Source of the DNA: an uncultured Fidelibacterota bacterium
GTDB taxonomy: Bacteria > Marinisomatota > Marinisomatia > Marinisomatales > UBA1611
Length of the DNA: 6,134 nt
Reading direction: 5' to 3'
NCBI GenBank assembly: GCA_913045415.1
Contig: CAJWPW010000075.1
Coordinates: 1 to 6,134 of the forward strand
Every line of letters begins with the position of its first letter. Position 1 is the stretch's first letter. The translations under genes were made by a program, and so were the position numbers. Below are positions 1-6,104 of this stretch, one piece after another. The notes beneath the pieces were generated by a model. That model was not told the origin of the DNA, searched no databases, and worked only from the letters and a program-made list of their open reading frames with translations.

Positions 1-449
1 CTATTTCCCAACCAACCACTGTCATTCTGATGCTCCAGCTGCTGGACGTACTTCCGGGACAGCGTGTTCTCGAAATTGGTACGGGAAGCGGATACAACGC
101 GGCGCTGCTGGCCAAGTTGGCAGCAAAGGTAGTAACGGTGGAGCGGCATGAGGAACTTGCGGAACAGGCCCGTGAAAATCTACGCGGAGCATGTCTGGAA
201 GAGGTCGTGGTCGTAGCAGCTGACGGCAAATTGGGTTACATCAAAATGGCACCTTATGACAGGATTATAGTCACTGCAGCAGCACACCAGGTCCCGCAAA
301 ATTTGAAAGATCAGCTTGGCGTTGGAGGTCTCCTCGTGGCACCGATCGGTGCCACTTACGGCTGTGAAATGCTCAAGCTGCAAAAAACATCTCCGGAACA
401 TTTTCAAACCAGCTCTCACGGCCTTTTTTCCTTTGTACCTCTTATATAA
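1..449 (+). CDS. pcm: Protein-L-isoaspartate O-methyltransferase, 5'-truncated by the window edge
   Basis: Cytoplasmic repair enzyme that uses S-adenosylmethionine to methylate L-isoaspartyl residues in damaged proteins. The frame is open from base 3 and reads ISQPTTVIL before the first ATG at 30, matching the conserved 'ISQP' segment of this family; the ATG at 30 is therefore internal and the true start lies upstream, outside the window. Visible motifs are the SAM-binding motif I (VLEIGTGSGYNAALLA), an acidic post-I strand (VVTVERHEEL), motif II (APYDRIIVTAAAHQVP) and motif III (GGLLVAPIG). The protein ends FVPLI before TAA at 447-449, as is usual for the family, so the C-terminus looks complete. 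About 148 residues are visible of the roughly 210 usual. The gene is more GC-rich than the downstream genes (35 G/C in bases 61-120). There is no sign that it is functionally tied to the redox module. The family call is firm; activity is inferred. Confidence 0.9.
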   Translation, partial: ISQPTTVILMLQLLDVLPGQRVLEIGTGSGYNAALLAKLAAKVVTVERHEELAEQARENLRGACLEEVVVVAADGKLGYIKMAPYDRIIVTAAAHQVPQNLKDQLGVGGLLVAPIGATYGCEMLKLQKTSPEHFQTSSHGLFSFVPLI

Positions 450-523
450 AAAGTAACAACCTCCAGAATGTCTTTTATATCTGCACAAAATTTTGTAATT
501 AGCTAAGGTAATACCAGTTTACT

Positions 524-551
524 TTGACAATCTTGAATAAAATTGTAGAAT
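524..551 (+). promoter_or_regulatory. Candidate sigma70-type promoter upstream of the redox module
   Basis: TTGACA at 524-529 is a perfect -35 match. It is followed after 16 bases by TAGAAT at 546-551, which matches the -10 consensus in five of six positions. Transcription would begin near 558 and run rightwards through the inverted-repeat element into the gene at 779, giving a leader of roughly 220 bases. This is the best promoter-like match I see in the gap. It is a consensus match only; the surrounding AT-richness raises the chance of a fortuitous hit. Confidence 0.5.
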
Positions 552-587
552 GTTGGTGGTGCTTGTTCATTAATATATTATATCACT

Positions 588-729
588 AGTACATTGTCAT
601 TCTTAAACTGACATTATGATCTGTTCCCTGAGCTTAGTCGAAGGGAGCTTTCAGGTGTGATACCGGTTTCGACTTCGCTCAACCTACGGCTTTGACTGAA
701 TGGTATCAGTTTAATGTAGACACTGTACT
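588..729. mobile_element. MITE-like 142-base imperfect inverted-repeat element
   Basis: The outer arms 588-611 and 706-729 are inverted copies that agree at 19 of 24 positions in one register (AGTACA at the left tip, TGTACT at the right tip; TTAAACTGA against TCAGTTTAA). Pairing stops exactly at 588 and 729. An inner pair of arms, 629-642 and 668-681, agrees at 12 of 14 positions (TGAGCTTAGTCGAA against TTCGACTTCGCTCA) and lies about 25 bases apart. A further pair, TGATACC (658-664) and GGTATCA (702-708), can form an alternative stem. There is no room for a transposase, so this would be a non-autonomous element or a dispersed extragenic repeat. Both flanks are AT-rich and no convincing target-site duplication can be called. 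Transcribed, it would fold into a long hairpin in the leader of the next gene. Confidence 0.6.
626..645. repeat. CCCTGAGC...GTCGAAGGG-type repeat motif
   Basis: CCCTGAGCTTAGTCGAAGGG has short terminal inverted ends (CCCT and AGGG) and resembles an extragenic repeat core that I recall from many unrelated bacterial genomes. A related inverted copy, TTCGACTTCGCTCA, follows at 668-681. Together they form the GC-richer heart of the larger inverted-repeat element, set in AT-rich surroundings. The resemblance to a widespread repeat is from memory and not from a search. Confidence 0.5.
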
Positions 730-766
730 TATATATTAAATATATTTCTCATAATAATTTCTTAAC

Positions 767-770
767 AAGG
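767..770 (+). promoter_or_regulatory. Ribosome binding site fixing a TTG start
   Basis: AAGG at 767-770 lies 8 bases before TTG at 779. The frame is closed by TAA at 752-754, and no ATG or GTG lies between that stop and the first cluster cysteines. The next in-frame ATG (residue 55) would remove the first four cysteine ligands. The TTG start therefore follows from both the spacing and the protein family. Confidence 0.6.
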
Positions 771-778
771 TAAGTTTT

Positions 779-2401
779 TTGAATTTTGGATTTGTAATTG
801 ACAATCGGAATTGCATTGGTTGCCATGCTTGTACAGTAGCCTGTAAATCTGAGAATTCTGTACCTTTAGGAGTCAATCGGACTTGGGTCAAATATGTTGA
901 GAAGGGTTATTTCCCTGACACGCGCATAGTTTTCTCAGTTATGCGATGCAACCATTGTGAAAACGCCCCTTGTATAGAAATTTGTCCTACCAAGGCTCTA
1001 TATACAAGACCTGACGGAATTGTTGATTTTAACAGTGATCGTTGTATAGCTTGTAAATCTTGCACCCAAGCATGCCCATACGATGCGATCTACATTGACC
1101 CAGAAACTAATACAGCCGCAAAATGTAATTATTGTGCTCACAGGGTCGATGTTGGACTGTTACCATCTTGTGTAACAGTATGCCCAACTGAAGCAATTAT
1201 TGCAGGAGACATGGATGATCCAGGATCAAAAATTAACCATCTCATTTCCCGACAGCAGGTTACAGTTAGAAAACCGGAAAAAGGGACTCGACCAAAACTA
1301 TTTTATATAGAAGGAGATGATGTTTCTCTTAATCCACTTGAAACAAAAAATTGTGAAGAAAATATTTTTGGATCTCAATCTGCTGGAGTTGGTCATCATT
1401 CAGGTAATACTAACAAATCTAGCTTTCACCATAAGCTAAATCAAGATGATAAAAAAAGAGAACAGAACTATAGGGGAATTTTTTCAAAAAATATTGGCCA
1501 CCTATTGAATAAAGGTCTTAGCGGAGGGTCACGCCCTGCAAACCGAATATACGATACACCATCTAAAGGAATTCTCTGGGGATGGGAAGTTGCAGGTTAT
1601 ATTTTCACAAAGGCGCTTGCTGCAGGTATTTTAGGTTTGCCAATGCTATTAAATCTATTGGGTTTAGTAAATGTTTCAGAAGAAGTTTTTTTGCCTAGTG
1701 CCATTGCTTCTCTGATTTTGCTTGGAGCAACAGGAGGATTATTAATTATGGACCTCGACCAGCCAAAAAGATTTTTTTATGTTCTCCTTCGTCCCCAATG
1801 GAAATCTTGGCTCGTAAAAGGAGGTTATATCCTTACCATTTATGGTTTATTGGTTACTATTTTTTGCATTGCAAATCTGTTAAATCTTGAAAAAATGAAC
1901 TATTGGTTGGTATTGCCGATCCTCTTTATGGGTGTGTTACTTGCGATTTATACTGCATTTCTTTTTGCACAGGCTAAAGGTCGTGATTTCTGGCAAAGCC
2001 CACTGTTGATACTTCATATGTTTCTACATTCAATCATTGGTGGTTCTGCTGTTTTAATTTTGGTCAATCCTCTTTTCCAGCCACTTAATTTGATGATGCC
2101 TGATCTGAAAAATATTATGATATGGGCAATAATTATTAATTTATTATCTATATTTGCAGAACTTTCATTTCCTCATCCAACCGAAGACTCTCATAGGACG
2201 AAAAATTTGATTTACAAAGGGTATTTCAAATACGAATTCTGGCTTGGAGTGATCTTTTTTGGGAGTTTAATACCAGTTATATTGCTCTTTTGGACTACAA
2301 TCCCTCTTATTCTATCTTTAGCTAGTTTTTTAATTTTGATTGGAGTTTGGTATTCCATCCGTATATGGCTCATGGCACCTCAAATGATTCCATTGAGTTA
2401 A
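779..2401 (+). CDS. Fused four-cluster ferredoxin and NrfD/PsrC-type membrane anchor of a molybdoenzyme complex
   Basis: Electron-transfer and quinone-reactive subunit of a complex iron-sulfur molybdoenzyme, 540 residues. Residues 1-190 are a DmsB/PsrB/NrfC-type domain with all sixteen ligands for four [4Fe-4S] clusters: C12/15/18/22, C57/60/65/69, C89/92/95/99 and C116/119/131/135. Residues 190-262 are a polar linker rich in Asn, His and Lys. Residues 267-532 form an NrfD domain with eight apparent helices (about 267-290, 303-323, 347-368, 375-397, 407-430, 445-462, 487-505, 508-532) and family-like motifs: GWEVAGYIFTKALAAG, DLDQPKRFFYVLLRPQWKSW and PHPTEDSHR. These two parts are usually separate proteins. 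There is no Tat or Sec signal, and Lys/Arg cluster in loops 2-3, 4-5 and 6-7, placing the iron-sulfur domain in the cytoplasm. The start is TTG. The partner catalytic subunit follows. The complex type is firm; the substrate and direction of electron flow are not known. Confidence 0.9.
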   Translation: MNFGFVIDNRNCIGCHACTVACKSENSVPLGVNRTWVKYVEKGYFPDTRIVFSVMRCNHCENAPCIEICPTKALYTRPDGIVDFNSDRCIACKSCTQACPYDAIYIDPETNTAAKCNYCAHRVDVGLLPSCVTVCPTEAIIAGDMDDPGSKINHLISRQQVTVRKPEKGTRPKLFYIEGDDVSLNPLETKNCEENIFGSQSAGVGHHSGNTNKSSFHHKLNQDDKKREQNYRGIFSKNIGHLLNKGLSGGSRPANRIYDTPSKGILWGWEVAGYIFTKALAAGILGLPMLLNLLGLVNVSEEVFLPSAIASLILLGATGGLLIMDLDQPKRFFYVLLRPQWKSWLVKGGYILTIYGLLVTIFCIANLLNLEKMNYWLVLPILFMGVLLAIYTAFLFAQAKGRDFWQSPLLILHMFLHSIIGGSAVLILVNPLFQPLNLMMPDLKNIMIWAIIINLLSIFAELSFPHPTEDSHRTKNLIYKGYFKYEFWLGVIFFGSLIPVILLFWTTIPLILSLASFLILIGVWYSIRIWLMAPQMIPLS

Positions 2402-2424
2402 AAAAAAAATTTTCTAACTAAAAT

Positions 2425-2490
2425 ATTTGCATCCAATATTTAATTTTATGCAAATGTAGATAAAAAGAAAATGTTTATTTGATTGCAAAT
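2425..2490. repeat. Repeated ATTTGCAT / ATGCAAAT half-sites between the two redox genes
   Basis: ATTTGCAT (2425-2432) and ATGCAAAT (2448-2455) form a perfect 8-base inverted repeat separated by 15 bases. A second dyad follows at 2477-2490, ATTTG-N4-CAAAT, which contains TTGCAAAT. Four related half-sites within 66 bases could be operator sites for a dimeric regulator or an RNA hairpin. The second dyad overlaps the promoter candidate at 2479-2507, which favours an operator. The AT-rich background weakens the case, and I cannot assign a regulator family. Confidence 0.35.
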
Positions 2491-2507
2491 TCAAACTATA
2501 AGATAAT
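2479..2507 (+). promoter_or_regulatory. Candidate internal promoter for the catalytic-subunit gene
   Basis: TTGATT at 2479-2484 is separated by 17 bases from GATAAT at 2502-2507 (four of six and five of six consensus matches). The transcript would start about 100 bases before the ATG at 2611. The unusually long gap between two genes of one complex (209 bases) makes a separate promoter plausible, but the region is so AT-rich that chance matches are expected. Confidence 0.3.
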
Positions 2508-2610
2508 AATTATTTTTTTCTTTTCTAAAGTCTTACTCTCCGTAAGGGAAAAATAATCCTTAAAATAATTGTTGTCTTTACAAGCTTTAAATTTAAGAGA
2601 AGTAATAAAT

Positions 2611-5475
2611 ATGCAGAAACAACCTGATCCGTCATGGATAGAAAAATTGGCTCAGGGGTTGGGAATTATTCCAGACCTTAGCGAACAAGAAACAAATGAA
2701 ATTGAAATATTAGCTGAAGGACAACTCAGTCATTTTCCTCCACCTGAAAAATGGGATGACTGGGTTGAATATGAAGCAAAAGATTGGTCAAAAAAAAAGA
2801 AAAGGCACTACTCTATAATTCCTACTTCATGCTTCAACTGTGAATCTGGTTGTGGATTACTAAGTTATATTGATAAAGAAACTGGTAAGGTCAGAAAATT
2901 TGAAGGTAACCCTTATCATCCCGGAAGCCGAGGACGCATTTGTGCTAAGGGTCCTGCAACTATTAACCAGATTGAAGACCCTGAACGCATTTTGTACCCT
3001 CTCAAACGTGTTGGTAAAAGAGGTGAAGGCAATTGGGAAAGAGTATCATGGGATTCAGTACTAGATGATATTTCAGACCAAATACGTTTAGCACTCGAAG
3101 AGGGACGTAACAATGAAATAGCTTATCATGTAGGGCGCCCTGGTCATGAGGGATACATGGATAGAGTCCTTCAGGCATGGGGAGTTGATGGTCACAACAG
3201 TCATACAAATATCTGCTCCGCTGGTGCCAGATTTGGTTATGCTATTTGGGATGGTTCGGACAGAAGCTCACCTGATTTTTCCAATGCCGATTTTATACTA
3301 TTGATTAGTGCACATCTTGAGTCCGGTCACTATTTCAACCCTCACGCACAACGGATTATAGAAGCTAAAAATAACGGGACTAAGATTGCAGTAATGGATA
3401 TACGTCTTTCAAATACAGCCAGCCGAGCAGATTACTGGATGCCTACCTATCCTGGAACTGAAGCTGCCGTATTGCTGTCCATGGCGAGAATAATTCTAAT
3501 TGAAAAACTTTATAATCACGAATTTTTAAGCAACTGGGTTAATTGGCAGGATTGGCTCAAAAAAGATCATCCTGGAACGAAGATAACCCTTGAAAATGCA
3601 ATTGAAAAACTAATTGAATATTATGCTGATTATACTCCAGAATTTGCTGAAAAAGAAAGTGGAGTACCTTCAAAAATGGTTATTGATGTAGCTCGAAAAA
3701 TTGGTCGAGCAGGAACTCGATTTTCTGCCATGAATTGGCGAAGTGCCAGTAGTGGGAACCTTGGGGGATGGCAGGTTGCTCGTTGTCTTAAGTTTCTAAA
3801 CGTCTTGACCGGAAGTGTAGGTACTCAAGGGGGCACACTTCCAAGTTCATGGAACAAATTTAAACCAACGCTTTGCAGCGAGCCACCCTCTCAAAAATTT
3901 TGGAATGAGTTACATTTTCCAAATGAATATCCACTATCACATTATGAAATGAGTTTCCTTTTGCCCCATTTTCTTAATGAAAAGCGAGGAAAAATGTCTG
4001 TCTATTTCACCCGTGTTTTTAATCCTGTTTGGACTTTACCTGACGGTTTCAGTTGGATTGAAGCACTTCGTGATGAAGAAAAAATTGGGCTACATGTTGC
4101 CATGACTCCAACTTGGAATGAAACTGCATATTTTGCAGACTATGTTTTACCAATGGGACATTCTTCAGAGCGTCATGACCTTATTAGCTATGAAACACAT
4201 GCTGGGATGTGGGTTGCATATCGGCAACCTGTTTTAAGGGAATATGCACGCAGACAAGGGCAAGAACCAGAGTTTACCTACCAGACCAATCCTGGAGAAG
4301 TTTGGGAAGAAGATGAATTTTGGATTGAACTTTCTTGGCGTATAGATCCTAAAGGGACTCTAGGAATCAGAGAACATTTCCTTTCGCCCTATAAAGAAGG
4401 AGAAAAATTAACAATCAATGAATACTATCGTTATATTTTTGAAAATGTCCCTGGATTGAAAGAACGTTCAGATGAAGAAAATATTACTCCACATGAATAT
4501 ATGAGAAAATATGGGGCATTTGAGATTAAAAAAGAAGTGTATGAGCTTTATAGAGATCTTCTCAGTAAAGAGCAGCTAAAAAATACTACACTAGACAAAA
4601 ATCGTGGATTAGTAATTAAGAAGGATAAAATTGTAGGATTGATAGTTGACGGACAAGCATGCAATGGATTTGAATCTCCATCACGAAAGCAAGAACTTTA
4701 CTCACAAACTTTAGCGGATTGGAAATGGCCAGAATACACTTTACCAGGTTATATCAAAAGTCATGTTCATGAAGAAGAAATGAATAGAGAAAAAGGTGAA
4801 TTCCCTCTAGTGCCTACTTACAGGCTTCCCGCACTTATTCACTCCCGTTCTTCAAATGCAAAGTGGTTGGTAGAAATTTCCAACCGAAATCCTGTTTTGA
4901 TGCATACTTCAGATGCCAAAAAGTTAGGTTTAAATACTGGAGACATGATACGAATAAACACAGAAATTGGTTTTTTTGTGGCTCGTTTATGGTCCACAGA
5001 GGGAATGCGTCCAGGAGTGGTTGCATGTTCACATCATATCGGTCGATGGCGGAGACCACAGGATGCTAAGGCAAATAGTTGGGCAACAAATCTTGTAGAT
5101 ATTCAAGAGTTTGAATCCGGCAAATGGAAAATGAACGTTATTTCTGGAATTAAACCATCTGAAAGTATAGATAAAGACATGAAACGCATTTTTTGGCGCG
5201 ATGGTGGTGTTCACCAGAATATTACGCATGCTGTTCATCCAGATCCAATCAGTGGAATGCACTGCTGGCATCAAAAAGTTAGGATTGAAAAAGCCCATCA
5301 TTCGGACACATATGGAGATGTATTTGTGGATACTCAAAAATCAAAAAAAGTTTTTCAAGATTGGCTTAAAAAAACTCGCCCAGCTCCGGGACCCAATGGA
5401 CTTCGAAGACCTTTATGGCTAAAGCGACCTCTACGTCCAATAGAAGAGTCTTTCTTTTTGACCAATAAGACTTAA
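2611..5475 (+). CDS. Molybdopterin oxidoreductase catalytic subunit, PadB-like, cytoplasmic
   Basis: Catalytic subunit of the DMSO reductase (MopB) superfamily, 954 residues, binding a Mo/W-bis-MGD cofactor. An N-terminal extension of about 73 residues precedes the [4Fe-4S] ligands C74-x2-C77-x3-C81-x29-C111. C202, in HTNICSAGARFGY, lies where the metal-ligand residue of polysulfide reductase-type enzymes falls, so cysteine ligation is likely. Family-like cofactor segments follow near 233-295, 375-417 and 498-530. The C-terminal dinucleotide-binding domain begins near 731 (TYRLPALIHSRSSNAKW). There is no twin-arginine signal. I chose ATG 2611, preceded by GAGAAG at 8 bases spacing; TTG 2569 in the same frame lacks a ribosome site and would add 14 residues. 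Its partner is the fused FeS/NrfD protein just upstream. The segments resemble phenylacetyl-CoA:acceptor oxidoreductase (PadB) relatives as I remember them. The superfamily is firm, but the substrate is a guess because no other pathway gene is in view. Confidence 0.9.
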   Translation: MQKQPDPSWIEKLAQGLGIIPDLSEQETNEIEILAEGQLSHFPPPEKWDDWVEYEAKDWSKKKKRHYSIIPTSCFNCESGCGLLSYIDKETGKVRKFEGNPYHPGSRGRICAKGPATINQIEDPERILYPLKRVGKRGEGNWERVSWDSVLDDISDQIRLALEEGRNNEIAYHVGRPGHEGYMDRVLQAWGVDGHNSHTNICSAGARFGYAIWDGSDRSSPDFSNADFILLISAHLESGHYFNPHAQRIIEAKNNGTKIAVMDIRLSNTASRADYWMPTYPGTEAAVLLSMARIILIEKLYNHEFLSNWVNWQDWLKKDHPGTKITLENAIEKLIEYYADYTPEFAEKESGVPSKMVIDVARKIGRAGTRFSAMNWRSASSGNLGGWQVARCLKFLNVLTGSVGTQGGTLPSSWNKFKPTLCSEPPSQKFWNELHFPNEYPLSHYEMSFLLPHFLNEKRGKMSVYFTRVFNPVWTLPDGFSWIEALRDEEKIGLHVAMTPTWNETAYFADYVLPMGHSSERHDLISYETHAGMWVAYRQPVLREYARRQGQEPEFTYQTNPGEVWEEDEFWIELSWRIDPKGTLGIREHFLSPYKEGEKLTINEYYRYIFENVPGLKERSDEENITPHEYMRKYGAFEIKKEVYELYRDLLSKEQLKNTTLDKNRGLVIKKDKIVGLIVDGQACNGFESPSRKQELYSQTLADWKWPEYTLPGYIKSHVHEEEMNREKGEFPLVPTYRLPALIHSRSSNAKWLVEISNRNPVLMHTSDAKKLGLNTGDMIRINTEIGFFVARLWSTEGMRPGVVACSHHIGRWRRPQDAKANSWATNLVDIQEFESGKWKMNVISGIKPSESIDKDMKRIFWRDGGVHQNITHAVHPDPISGMHCWHQKVRIEKAHHSDTYGDVFVDTQKSKKVFQDWLKKTRPAPGPNGLRRPLWLKRPLRPIEESFFLTNKT

Positions 5476-5620
5476 AGGTTTCTGGTATTCCTCAGGCAAA
5501 CTATTAATGTGTGAATATTAAAACTGAAAATGTATTTTTTTGAATGCACCTAAAGTCTGTCCGATTTATAAAAACTTTCCACAGGTTTGACGAATAACAC
5601 ACTTGGTTTAGGCACTCTAG
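5476..5620. other. Intergenic stretch after the catalytic gene; nothing recognised
   Basis: No convincing terminator follows the stop at 5475. A six-base inverted pair, AGTCTT (5447-5452) and AAGACT (5467-5472), spans the end of the gene but lacks a GC-rich stem and a following T-run. No promoter, RNA gene or repeat stands out here. Confidence 0.4.
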
Positions 5621-6043
5621 ACCCAAGACATACTCAGTTTCAAAAAGAAGGTCAATCTTCCAAACCGCTTTTTTGATCCCGAAAGACATGTCCATGGGGC
5701 ATCAAGAACCTAAAACAAGAACTTTGAAGAAGTGGGTGGACAAGGTACTGTTGAAATGGAAACAGGAAATAAACCATGGATGAAGATTGTTGCTAAATTA
5801 AAAGCAATGACAATAAATGAAAAACAAAATATTGAAATCAGTTTGTTTATCATGGTAAGTTACGATCTTGATACTTTCTGGTAATTTGTTTTTGAGAGTG
5901 CTTTCCTGGAACGCTTCGATGTGGATAAAGAAACTGCAGAATCGATCCGCTTAGATGAAGAAAAACTTTTGAAATTCGGAATGGAGTGGTTGAAGTTTGC
6001 TTTATTCAATGAAGGTACGTTTCGGCCAAAGGTTAACAAATGA
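5621..6043 (+). pseudogene. Probable decayed gene of unknown function with two in-frame stops
   Basis: One + strand frame reads as protein-like sequence over about 420 bases but is cut by TAA at 5711-5713 and TAA at 5882-5884; it ends at TGA 6041-6043. The pieces include NLPNRFFDPERHVHGAS, then EEVGGQGTVEMETGNKPW running into MKIVAKLKAMTINEKQNIE, then ESAFLERFDVDKETAESI and EEKLLKFGMEWLKFALF. The last piece is acidic, amphipathic and helix-like, unlike random AT-rich translation. It has no good start codon: the first in-frame ATG after the second stop is at FGMEW. A 42-residue stretch from ATG 5756 to the second stop, with AAGG about 10 bases upstream, could in principle be a short peptide. 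I do not recognise the family. Nonsense mutations in a former gene seem the simplest reading; sequencing error or a non-coding origin remain possible. Confidence 0.4.
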
Positions 6044-6087
6044 GCAATTTTTTTAGCCTGTCTGTAATTGATAAATATAAAAAAAAC

Positions 6088-6104
6088 TTGACTATTATTG
6101 TCAA
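6088..6104. promoter_or_regulatory. TTGAC-N7-GTCAA dyad near the window end
   Basis: A perfect five-base inverted pair, TTGAC (6088-6092) and GTCAA (6100-6104), follows a run of A residues. It lies after the decayed frame and before the window ends, so it could be an operator or -35 region for a gene beyond the edge. No well-spaced -10 is visible. The spacing does not fit an FNR or CRP site. Confidence 0.2.

Noticed and set aside
444..480. Possible terminator after the methyltransferase gene (ATATAAAAAG pairing with CTTTTATAT)
   Set aside because: The stem is almost entirely A-T with a bulge and a long loop, and no T-run follows a GC stem.
180..488. Minus-strand open frame of 102 codons across the methyltransferase gene
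   Set aside because: It lies opposite a well-identified gene and has no motif of its own.
485..496. Perfect palindrome ACAAAATTTTGT
   Set aside because: It is an AT-rich 12-base palindrome with no repeat copy or nearby context to support an operator.
2569..2610. Upstream TTG start adding 14 residues to the catalytic subunit
   Set aside because: No Shine-Dalgarno at suitable distance; AAGGG at 2544-2548 is about 20 bases away. The ATG at 2611 has GAGAAG at good spacing.
2790..2798. Run of nine A residues inside the catalytic gene, a possible slippage site
   Set aside because: The frame is continuous through it, and the domains on both sides are in the same frame, so no frameshift is needed.
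2611..2805. Search for a twin-arginine signal in the catalytic subunit
   Set aside because: The first 65 residues lack an RR motif followed by a hydrophobic stretch; the only basic cluster is KKKKR at 61-65, before polar sequence.
5504..5695. Minus-strand open frame of 63 codons
   Set aside because: No ribosome site or family motif seen; it overlaps the protein-like + strand frame and is short enough to occur by chance.
5688..5783. Plus-strand 31-residue frame beginning MSMGHQEP
   Set aside because: It is in a different frame from the longer decayed sequence and has no clear ribosome site. It could reflect a frameshift in the same remnant, but I cannot support it as a gene.
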